Part shown: piece after piece, positions 26,401-33,329 of the stretch
Layout of the letters: every line of letters starts with the position of its first letter
How positions within the stretch are numbered: position 1 is the stretch's first letter
NCBI GenBank assembly: GCA_910578115.1
Contig: CAJTPO010000020.1
Coordinates: 23,546-87,545, forward strand
From: an uncultured Lachnospiraceae bacterium
GTDB taxonomy: Bacteria; Bacillota; Clostridia; Lachnospirales; Lachnospiraceae
DNA: 64,000 bases
Direction of reading: 5' to 3'
Translations under genes and position numbers: made by a program
The notes under the pieces: model-generated
What the model was told of the DNA's origin: nothing
Databases searched by the model: none
Seen by the model: the letters and a program-made list of their open reading frames with translations, nothing else

Positions 26401-27915
26401 ATGAACTTTATGGGCAGATTACACAGGGTGATAAATGACGAGAAAAAGTTGACGGAAAACGGGGCGCGCGGCTATGCTGCCACGGGCAGTGCACTGGTGG
26501 ATCTGAATTTTGCGGCGGCGTCTTTAAGGAGCAGGACGGCAGCGGAGATTGTCAGAGGGTTTATTCCGGCCTTCTATGAGGACAGAGTACTGGCGATCAA
26601 GTGGCTGTTTTTCCTGCGGGATGTAAGGGGCGGCCTGGGGGAGCGGAGAAGTTTCCGTATTATCATTCGCTATCTGGCGGAAAGCGCGCCGGAACTGATA
26701 GGCGGCCTGATCGATCTGATGGCGGAGTACGGACGATACGACGATCTGTTGTGTCTGTTTGATACGCCGCTCGAGGAAGCGGCGCTGACGGCATTGATGC
26801 GGCAGCTGGAACGGGACGTCATAAACAGCGAGACGACAGGGAAGGTTTCCCTGTGTGCGAAGTGGATGCCGGGCAACAATACGTCTTCCCCGGAATCCCG
26901 CCGGAACGCGGCAAAGCTGCAGCATTTCATGGGAATGACCGCGAAAGAGTACAGGAAGATGCTGTCCTCTCTGCGGGCGCATCTGAATGTGACGGAAGTG
27001 TATATGAGCGACAACCGCTGGGGTGAGATTAGGTATGCGGGGTTGGCTTCCAGAGCCAATGTGATTTACCGGAAGGCCTTTATGCTTCATGATCAGAAAC
27101 GGCGCGAAGCGTATCTGGAGGCAGTGCAGAACAACCGGGCGACGATCCATGCAGGTGTGTTGATGCCGCATGAGATTGTGGCGCAGTATACGGTGCGTTC
27201 CGGGTGGAGACTGCAGACAGGTGCGGAAGATGCGACGCTGGAAGCCCTGTGGAAGAACCTGCCGGCGATGGAGACAGCGGCCGCAAATGTTCTCTGCGTG
27301 GTGGACGGCTCCGGCAGTATGCTGTGTCCGGTGGGCGACGGCAATTTCACGGCGCTGCATGTTTCCAATGCGCTTGGCATCTATTTTGCGGAGCAGCTGC
27401 GCGGCGCATATCATGACAGGTTTATTACCTTTTCAGCAAGCCCGAAGTATGTGGATCTGTCGGTCTGCAGGACACTTCGGGAAAAGCTGGAACTGGCACT
27501 TGCACACAGTGACTGTACCAATACGAATATAGAGGCGACTTTTGAACTGATCCTGCAGACGGCGGTGAGAGGCCGCCTGAGCCAGCAGGAGCTTCCGGGG
27601 ACGGTGCTTGTCATCTCGGATATGGAGTTTGACATGGCGGTAAGCGGTAACGGCAAAAGAACGCTTTTTGATACGATCGGCAGACGTTTTGCGGCTCATG
27701 GCTACCGGATGCCGAAGCTGGTATTCTGGAATGTGAACAGCAGGACAAATGTGATCCCGGTGCGGGAGAATGAACTGGGCGTGGGGTTGGTCAGCGGCTT
27801 TTCCACCAATGTATGCAATATGGTCCTTTCCAATGAGCTGGATCCTTACCAGTGCCTGAAAAAGGTGCTCGACGGGGAAAGATATAAAAGGGTGGAGGAA
27901 AGGCTGAATGCCTGA
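26401..27915 (+). CDS. DUF2828/Ro60-like vWA-domain protein
   Basis: The 504-residue protein has a helical N-terminal part with the motif LRDVRGGLGERRSFRIII (about residues 72-89) and AEYGRYDDLL (about 110). The C-terminal von Willebrand A domain has a complete MIDAS: VVDGSGSM (Asp302, Ser304, Ser306), CTNTNIEATF near 373 and VISDMEFDM near 406. These signatures fit DUF2828, which shares the HEAT-ring plus vWA design of the TROVE/Ro60 RNA-binding proteins. Ro60 holds misfolded RNAs and Y RNAs in its ring. Two tRNA-like RNAs directly upstream and divergent WYL regulators make an RNA quality-control or defence module likely. AGGAGGAAGCGGGT precedes the start. Confidence 0.85.
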   Translation: MNFMGRLHRVINDEKKLTENGARGYAATGSALVDLNFAAASLRSRTAAEIVRGFIPAFYEDRVLAIKWLFFLRDVRGGLGERRSFRIIIRYLAESAPELIGGLIDLMAEYGRYDDLLCLFDTPLEEAALTALMRQLERDVINSETTGKVSLCAKWMPGNNTSSPESRRNAAKLQHFMGMTAKEYRKMLSSLRAHLNVTEVYMSDNRWGEIRYAGLASRANVIYRKAFMLHDQKRREAYLEAVQNNRATIHAGVLMPHEIVAQYTVRSGWRLQTGAEDATLEALWKNLPAMETAAANVLCVVDGSGSMLCPVGDGNFTALHVSNALGIYFAEQLRGAYHDRFITFSASPKYVDLSVCRTLREKLELALAHSDCTNTNIEATFELILQTAVRGRLSQQELPGTVLVISDMEFDMAVSGNGKRTLFDTIGRRFAAHGYRMPKLVFWNVNSRTNVIPVRENELGVGLVSGFSTNVCNMVLSNELDPYQCLKKVLDGERYKRVEERLNA

Positions 27916-27930
27916 AGGCGTGGCGCTGTA

Positions 27931-27959
27931 TTGTATTCTGTTTTTTCGCATGGTATAAT
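27931..27959 (+). promoter_or_regulatory. Promoter downstream of the Ro60-like gene
   Basis: TTGTAT (27931-27936) and TATAAT (27954-27959) are 17 bases apart, and TGG precedes the -10 (extended form). It would drive the hairpin repeat at 28041 and the short remnant gene behind it. Confidence 0.6.
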
Positions 27960-28040
27960 CAAAATATTCAAATTCGGGAAGTCGTTTTTTTGATGAAATA
28001 GTAACGGAAGGTATTCGCTGAGAAGGAGGCATGGTAATAA

Positions 28041-28170
28041 GGTTGAAAAATCACACTGATGTGCTGATTTTTCAACTGCGAGTTTGTGTCGGAGCCACAA
28101 ACTCGAAATTGCAGAGCCAAATTTGAAATTTGGCCCGCGGCCTTCGCAAAAAACTGCTTCGGCATGGAGG
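28041..28170 (+). repeat. RBS-carrying hairpin repeat, full copy 1
   Basis: Hairpin 1 pairs GTTGAAAAATCA (28042-28053) with TGATTTTTCAAC (28065-28076) plus an inner CAC/GTG. Hairpin 2 pairs CGAGTTTGTG (28079-28088) with CACAAACTCG (28096-28105). Hairpin 3 is the near palindrome GCCAAATTTGAAATTTGGC (28116-28134). The tail CTGCTTCGGCATGGAGG carries a ribosome site. The 130 bases are nearly identical to 29418-29548, in the same orientation 1.4 kb away. Confidence 0.88.
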
Positions 28171-28364
28171 TAAAAACGGGGATTCTTGAGATTGGTTTGG
28201 AGAAAGGAAGGCAGGAAGGGAACAGAGAAACGCTGGTGCGAAACGTAGAGTCAGTGATGAAGAATTTCAATATTACATTGCAGAAGGCATGTGACGGCCC
28301 TGGTATCACGACAAAGGAATACGAGGAAGCAAAAGCACAGATTGCGTTATTGCATAAGGGATGA
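28164..28364 (+). pseudogene. Remnant resembling the C-terminal tail of an Rpn/PD-(D/E)XK-type protein
   Basis: The frame encodes about 66 residues with the pattern EIGLEKGRQEGNRETLVRNV and a final ITTKEYEEAKAQIALL. It resembles the tail of Rpn-like and related nuclease/transposase proteins. No nuclease core is present. Where related repeat-borne sites have ATG after ATGGAGG, this one has ACG, leaving only the ATG inside the ribosome site. I read it as a gene remnant joined to a repeat rather than an active gene. A short expressed peptide cannot be excluded. Confidence 0.5.
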
Positions 28365-28370
28365 TATAAT
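28342..28370 (+). promoter_or_regulatory. Promoter for the lar leader
   Basis: TTGCGT (28342-28347) and TATAAT (28365-28370) are separated by 17 bases, and TGA in front of the -10 gives an extended form. Transcription would start near 28377, just before the three-way-junction RNA. The -35 lies inside the remnant gene's 3' end. Confidence 0.65.
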
Positions 28371-28372
28371 GT

Positions 28373-28443
28373 GTCTGTTGTGAAGACCGCACATAAGAAT
28401 GGCAGGAAGCCATCCATGGAACAGAAGTTCCCTGCGGTTAGAC
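28373..28443 (+). ncRNA. Three-way-junction leader RNA upstream of larE (riboswitch candidate)
   Basis: The strand folds into P1 (ACCGCA 28386-28391 with TGCGGT 28433-28438), P2 (ATGGC 28399-28403, loop AGGAA, GCCAT 28409-28413) and P3 (GGAAC 28418-28422, loop AGAA, GTTCC 28427-28431). A further GTCT/AGAC pairing is possible outside P1 (28373-28376 with 28440-28443). The junction strands are CATAAGA, CCAT and C. It lies right behind a good promoter and ahead of the nickel-cofactor genes. I do not recognise it as a known riboswitch class. Regulation by a ligand is inference. Confidence 0.5.
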
Positions 28444-28489
28444 GATTATTTCATGATATTGCTGGTATTTCATTTTCGTATTAAGAAAC

Positions 28490-28541
28490 AGCAGTAAGTG
28501 ATAGTGAATACTCCGAAACGGAGAATGTTATAGTTACTGCT
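28490..28541 (+). terminator. Imperfect long hairpin in the lar leader (possible attenuator)
   Basis: AGCAGTAA (28490-28497) pairs with TTACTGCT (28534-28541), and the tip is CTCCG-AAA-CGGAG (28511-28523). The middle pairs only partly. ATATTTATATT follows, a weak T-rich tail. Its place between the three-way-junction RNA and larE would suit an expression platform. Confidence 0.4.
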
Positions 28542-28660
28542 ATATTTATATTGAAGTATGTATGTACAGGAAGGCATACGGTTTTTCCAAGAGGGACCGT
28601 GTGTCTTTTTCTGAGTTTAGAGAGGATATTTGCGAACGAGAAAGGGAGGAGGCTTACGAC

Positions 28661-29404
28661 ATGAACTTATCCGAATTCTTTACGGAAAATCCGCAGGCGG
28701 CGATCGCCTTTTCCGGTGGTGTGGATTCGGCCTATCTGCTCTATGCGGCGTTGCAGTGCAGGGCAGAAGTGCGGGCTTATTATGTGAAATCGGTCTTTCA
28801 GCCGCAGTTTGAGCTGGACGACGGCATAAGGCTTGCAAAAGAGCTGGGAGCGGATCTGCGGATTCTGGAGGCGGACGTGCTTACGCTGGAGGCTGTCGCA
28901 TCAAACCCGCCGGACCGCTGCTACCACTGTAAGAAGATCATCTTTGAAGCGATCGGCGAAGCGGCACGGGCAGATGGTTTTTCCGTTTTGCTGGACGGTA
29001 CGAACGCGTCTGACGAAGAAGGAGACCGGCCCGGTATGCGGGCGCTTCGAGAGCTGTCGGTACAGTCGCCGCTCCGGCTTTGCGGGCTGACCAAGGATGA
29101 GATCCGGCGTCTTTCGAGGGAGGCCGGCCTTTTTACCTGGGATAAGCCGGCCTATGCCTGTCTTGCCACCAGGATTCCCGTCGGGGAGAGGATAACGGAG
29201 GAGAAACTTGCGGCCACCGAAGCCGCGGAATCTTATCTGTCCGGAATGGGATTCAGAGATTTCCGGGTACGCAGGATGGGAGATGCTGCCAGACTGCAGT
29301 TTCCGGCCGATCAGATAGGACAGGCAGTGGCAGACAGAGAAAATATCGTTCGGGAACTGAGAAAATATTACGCGGCGGTACTGCTTGATTTGGAACCGCG
29401 GTAA
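28661..29404 (+). CDS. larE: LarE, ATP-dependent sacrificial sulfur transferase
   Basis: The 247-residue protein has an N-terminal PP-loop (AIAFSGGVDSAYLL), the CYHCKK cysteine region (PPDRCYHCKKIIFE) and the C-terminal YACLATRIPVGERI and RRMGDAARLQFP blocks of LarE. LarE adenylates the carboxylates of the pyridinium precursor and transfers sulfur during synthesis of the nickel-pincer nucleotide cofactor of lactate racemase-type enzymes. I chose the ATG at 28661 after GGGAGGAGGCTTACGAC. An earlier in-frame ATG at 28562 lacks a site. A hairpin repeat separates it from larB. No larA lies in the window. Confidence 0.93.
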   Translation: MNLSEFFTENPQAAIAFSGGVDSAYLLYAALQCRAEVRAYYVKSVFQPQFELDDGIRLAKELGADLRILEADVLTLEAVASNPPDRCYHCKKIIFEAIGEAARADGFSVLLDGTNASDEEGDRPGMRALRELSVQSPLRLCGLTKDEIRRLSREAGLFTWDKPAYACLATRIPVGERITEEKLAATEAAESYLSGMGFRDFRVRRMGDAARLQFPADQIGQAVADRENIVRELRKYYAAVLLDLEPR

Positions 29405-29417
29405 GGAAAAGGGTAAA

Positions 29418-29548
29418 GGTTGAAAAATCACACTGATGTGCTGATTTTTCAACTGCGAGTTTGTGCCGGAGCCACAAACTCGAGATCGCAGAGCCAAATT
29501 TAAAATTTGGCTCGCGGCCTTCGCAAAAGAACTGCTTCGGCATGGAGG
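29418..29548 (+). repeat. RBS-carrying hairpin repeat, full copy 2
   Basis: Nearly identical to 28041-28170, with the same three hairpins: TTGAAAAATCA/TGATTTTTCAA, CGAGTTTGTG/CACAAACTCG and the GCCAAATTT/AAATTTGGC palindrome. The tail CTGCTTCGGCATGGAGG supplies the ribosome site of larB. A few substitutions fall in loops or in matching stem positions. Confidence 0.88.
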
Positions 29549-29553
29549 AAAAT

Positions 29554-30321
29554 ATGAACAGTGAGATCAGAAAGATGTTGGAGGCGGTGCGAAGCGGGGA
29601 GATCTCTGTGGACGAAGCGCTTCTCACCATTAAGAAAGCACCTTTTGAGGATATCGGCTATGCCAAGGTGGACATGCATCGCGGTATCCGGCAGGGGGCT
29701 CCGGAGGTTATCTATGGGGCCGGCAAGACGGCGGAGCAGATGCTCGGTATTATCGAGGCCATGAAGAAGAGCGGGCAGGAGACGATTCTGATCACCCGTG
29801 TTACGCCGGAGGCAGCGGAATGTATCGGGAAGGTTTATAAGCTGGATTACCGGCAGGAGGCACGGATCGGTATTATTGGCGGTATGCCGGCGCCGGACGG
29901 TATCGGCCGGATTGTGGTCGCCACAGGCGGAACCTCCGATATTCCGGTGGCCGAGGAGGCGGCACTTACCGCTGAAGTGCACGGCAATGAGGTGGTGCGT
30001 CTCTATGATGTGGGTGTGGCGGGACTGCACCGGATGCTGGCGCATATGGATGAGATCATGAGCGCCTCCGTGATCATTGCCATTGCGGGCATGGAGGGGG
30101 CGCTGGCCAGCGTGATCGGCGGGCTGGCGGACTGTCCGGTGATTGCAGTGCCTACCAGTGTGGGATACGGAGCTTCTTTTCACGGAGTGAGCGCACTCCT
30201 GTCTATGCTGAATTCCTGTGCCAGCGGAGTATCGGTGGTGAACATCGACAACGGTTTTGGAGCCGGTTATCTGGCGGGAATGATCAACCATATGGCAAAA
30301 GGACATTCTGCTGAGAGATGA
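29554..30321 (+). CDS. larB: LarB, nickel-pincer cofactor biosynthesis carboxylase
   Basis: The 255-residue protein has the PurE-like C-terminal domain of LarB (VATGGTSDIPVAEEAALTAE, then PVIAVPTSVGYGASFHG) and the N-terminal helical part (GEISVDEALLTIKKAPFEDI). LarB carboxylates nicotinic acid adenine dinucleotide to the dicarboxylate precursor. The start at 29554 follows a ribosome site supplied by the hairpin repeat; upstream in-frame codons are repeat sequence. larC follows after 96 bases. Confidence 0.95.
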   Translation: MNSEIRKMLEAVRSGEISVDEALLTIKKAPFEDIGYAKVDMHRGIRQGAPEVIYGAGKTAEQMLGIIEAMKKSGQETILITRVTPEAAECIGKVYKLDYRQEARIGIIGGMPAPDGIGRIVVATGGTSDIPVAEEAALTAEVHGNEVVRLYDVGVAGLHRMLAHMDEIMSASVIIAIAGMEGALASVIGGLADCPVIAVPTSVGYGASFHGVSALLSMLNSCASGVSVVNIDNGFGAGYLAGMINHMAKGHSAER

Positions 30322-30417
30322 TAGAAGCGTATAAAAGCGAAAAGGGTGGAACTGAACGATTCTGCAGGGCGGCGACATGGGGGTCGTAAGAAATAAATGA
30401 TTGCAGGAGGAGAAGAA

Positions 30418-31608
30418 ATGAAGACTTTATATTTAGACTGCGGTATGGGGGCGGCAGGAGATATGCTGACGGCAGCGCTGCTGGAACTGCTTCCGGATCC
30501 GGACGGATTTATTGCGGAACTGAATGCCGTAGGGATTCCGGGGGTGACGATTGAAAAAGAGCAGGTGAGCAAATGCGGCATTGGCGGTACGCATATTGCG
30601 GTAAAGATCAATGGTGTGGAAGAGGATGAGGCTGCGCATGGGCATCACCATGATGAGCACCATCACCATCACAGCGGGATGCACGACATTAAACATATTG
30701 TGCATCATCTTTCCGTGCCGGAAAGAGTCAGGAAGGATGTTCTCGGGGTCTATACTTTGATCGCGGAGGCGGAGAGTCATGCACACGGTGTTCCGGTGAC
30801 AGACATACATTTTCATGAAGTGGGTACCATGGATGCGGTGGCCGATGTGACGGCGGTTTGTCTGCTGATGGATCGGATTGCACCCGATCAGGTGATCGCG
30901 TCGCCGGTTCATGTGGGAAGCGGCCAGGTACAGTGCGCCCACGGTATCCTGCCGGTGCCCGCTCCGGCCACGGCGTATATTCTGCGGGATGTACCGATCT
31001 ATGGCGGCGGGATCAGAGGAGAGCTGTGCACACCCACGGGAGCGGCGCTGCTTAAATATTTTGTGACGGAGTTCGGCGATATGCCGGTTATGAAGATGAC
31101 GGCCATCGGATACGGTATGGGTAAAAAGGATTTTCCGGCGGCCAACTGTGTACGGGCGATGCTTGGTGAGACGGAGAGCGCCGGGGACATTATCCTGGAA
31201 CTCAACTGTAACGTGGACGATATGACCGGCGAGGCAGTCGGTTTCGCCATGGAAGCGCTGTTTGCCGCCGGAGCGCTGGATGTGTACACGGTGCCGATCG
31301 GCATGAAAAAATCCAGGCCCGGTACCCTCTTTTGTGTGATGTGTCGGCCGGAAGACAGAGAGAAAATGGTTAAACTGCTCTTCCGGCATACGACCACCAT
31401 CGGTATTCGGGAAAAGGCATATAAGCGCTATACACTTGACAGGTCGATGGAGACGGTGCGGACACCGTACGGTGAGGTCAGAAGCAAAATTTCAACCGGA
31501 TATGGTGTTACAAGACAAAAATATGAATATGAAGATCTGGCCAGGGCGGCACGGGAGAATGATCTTTCCGTCAGCCAGATTCTTGCCGATATGGCGAAGC
31601 ATAATTAA
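30418..31608 (+). CDS. larC: LarC, nickel insertion protein of the nickel-pincer cofactor
   Basis: The 396-residue protein starts with the LarC signature LYLDCGMGAAGDMLTAALLE. It contains a histidine-rich stretch near residues 75-95 (HGHHHDEHHHHHSGMHD) suited to nickel binding, and has the conserved block NCNVDDMTGEAVGFAME. LarC uses CTP and inserts nickel into the pincer nucleotide. In some species larC is split and needs a ribosomal frameshift; here it is one continuous frame. The start follows AGGAGGAGAAGAA. A nickel/peptide importer follows at once. Confidence 0.95.
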   Translation: MKTLYLDCGMGAAGDMLTAALLELLPDPDGFIAELNAVGIPGVTIEKEQVSKCGIGGTHIAVKINGVEEDEAAHGHHHDEHHHHHSGMHDIKHIVHHLSVPERVRKDVLGVYTLIAEAESHAHGVPVTDIHFHEVGTMDAVADVTAVCLLMDRIAPDQVIASPVHVGSGQVQCAHGILPVPAPATAYILRDVPIYGGGIRGELCTPTGAALLKYFVTEFGDMPVMKMTAIGYGMGKKDFPAANCVRAMLGETESAGDIILELNCNVDDMTGEAVGFAMEALFAAGALDVYTVPIGMKKSRPGTLFCVMCRPEDREKMVKLLFRHTTTIGIREKAYKRYTLDRSMETVRTPYGEVRSKISTGYGVTRQKYEYEDLARAARENDLSVSQILADMAKHN

Positions 31609-31664
31609 CGGTAATATTCTGTGATTGATGCGGAATAAAAGAGAGATGAGAGGGAAGCGATCGG

Positions 31665-33239
31665 ATGAAAAGGCTTATTTTATTTTTTATGGTATTACTG
31701 CTGTGCCTGCCTCTGGCGGCCTGCGGCGGGGAGACGGCACAGAATGCGGATAAAACGGAGCCTGACAGTGCAGAGCGAGAAGCCGTAGCGCTTGTTTACG
31801 GCAGTGGGGATTATACCAGGATCAATCCGGCAATGGATGAGCACGGGGAGATCAATATCCTGCTTTTTGATGGACTGACGGCCCATAACGGAGCGAACGA
31901 AGTCGTTCCGGGGCTTGCTAAGAGCTGGGAGTTCGACGAAGCATCCTGTACTTATACCTTTCATCTGGAGGAAAATGTCAAGTGGCACGACGGCGGGGAT
32001 TTTACGGCGGACGATGTGAAGTTTACGGTAGAGGCCATTATGGATCCGGAGAATGGTTCGGAGAATGCTCCCAATTATGAGGATGTGGAAGAGATCCGTG
32101 TGATCGACGATCATACCATTGTCTTTCGCCTGGCGGCACCCAATGTGGCATTTCTGGACTATATGACCATGGCGGTGCTGCCGGAGCATCTGCTGGCGGG
32201 CGAAGATATGCAGGAATCGGACTTTTTCCGAAATCCCGTAGGTACGGGACCCTACAAGCTGGCGGGCTGGGATATGGGACAGGCAATCACGCTTGAAAGG
32301 AATGAGACTTACTATAAAGGGGCGGCGCATATAGAAAAGATCGTCTTTAAGATCGTGCCGGACGATACTGCCCGGGCGCTGCAGATGAAAGCGGGAGAGC
32401 TTGATCTGGCGCTGTTGACGCCGCGGGATGCGCAGATATTTGCGGATATGGAAGAGTATGTCTGTTATGAGATGAAGACCTCTGATTATCGGGGGATCCT
32501 TTTTAATTTCGGACACGAGTACTGGAAGAAGAACAGGGACTTGATTCCGGCAGTCTGCTGTGCCATCGACAGACAGTCGATCATCGATGCGGTGCTGCTG
32601 GGGCAGGGAGTGGCTGCCTATGGGCCGCTGCAGCGTAATATCTATGATAACAGGGATGTCGAGCAGTATACCTTTGATCCTGAGCGGGCGCGGGAGATTC
32701 TGGAAGCTGCCGGGTGTACGATGGGAGACGAAGGTTTTTATGAGAGAGACGGTGAGAAAATCGGTTTTGTGATCAGTGTGGGAGCAGGGGATCAGGTGCG
32801 CATCGACATCGCACAGGCGGCGGCGCAACAGCTGCGGGCAGTGGGGATCGACTGCTCTGTGGATATTCCGGTGCAGGTGGACTGGGCCGGACAGATGGCT
32901 TATCTGATTGGCTGGGGCAGCCCGTTTGACGCCGATGACCATACGTATAAAGTATTTGGTACGGATAAGGGCGCCAATTACAGCGGTTATTCCAATGCGG
33001 AGGTGGATCGTTATCTGCTGGAAGCCCGGCAGTCTGCCGACCGGACGGTGCGGGCCGAGGCATATGACCGGTTTCAGGAGGCGCTGGCAGAAGATCCTGC
33101 ATTTGCCTTTATCTGCTATGTGGATGCCAATTATGTGGCCGACGCCGGGATTCAGGGTATTTCCGGAGATACGGTGATGGGACATCACGGTGTGGGTATT
33201 TTCTGGAATGTTGCGGAATGGACGATGCAGGAACCGTAG
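31665..33239 (+). CDS. Nickel/peptide ABC transporter substrate-binding lipoprotein
   Basis: The 524-residue protein has a type II signal peptide with lipobox (LPLAAC, Cys about residue 20) and the SBP_bac_5 fold (ITLERNETYYKGAAHIEKIV, then RALQMKAGELDLALLT). The family binds nickel chelates, peptides or related ligands outside the membrane. Its position right after larC and before its own permeases and ATPase points to nickel, a NikA-like role, but this is inferred from context. Confidence 0.88.
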   Translation: MKRLILFFMVLLLCLPLAACGGETAQNADKTEPDSAEREAVALVYGSGDYTRINPAMDEHGEINILLFDGLTAHNGANEVVPGLAKSWEFDEASCTYTFHLEENVKWHDGGDFTADDVKFTVEAIMDPENGSENAPNYEDVEEIRVIDDHTIVFRLAAPNVAFLDYMTMAVLPEHLLAGEDMQESDFFRNPVGTGPYKLAGWDMGQAITLERNETYYKGAAHIEKIVFKIVPDDTARALQMKAGELDLALLTPRDAQIFADMEEYVCYEMKTSDYRGILFNFGHEYWKKNRDLIPAVCCAIDRQSIIDAVLLGQGVAAYGPLQRNIYDNRDVEQYTFDPERAREILEAAGCTMGDEGFYERDGEKIGFVISVGAGDQVRIDIAQAAAQQLRAVGIDCSVDIPVQVDWAGQMAYLIGWGSPFDADDHTYKVFGTDKGANYSGYSNAEVDRYLLEARQSADRTVRAEAYDRFQEALAEDPAFAFICYVDANYVADAGIQGISGDTVMGHHGVGIFWNVAEWTMQEP

Positions 33240-33329
33240 CAGAAGAAAAAGAGTCTGAGCGAAACCGGACTGGCAGAGGCAAGAATCGATGGAAAGGGTA
33301 CTTACAGGAAAGAAAGGCGTGGTTATAAA

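Noticed and set aside
31695..33188. 497-codon antisense frame over the binding-protein gene
   Set aside because: The length is a by-product of GC-rich codons on the other strand. It has no start signal and no domain, whereas the + strand gene has a lipobox and family motifs.
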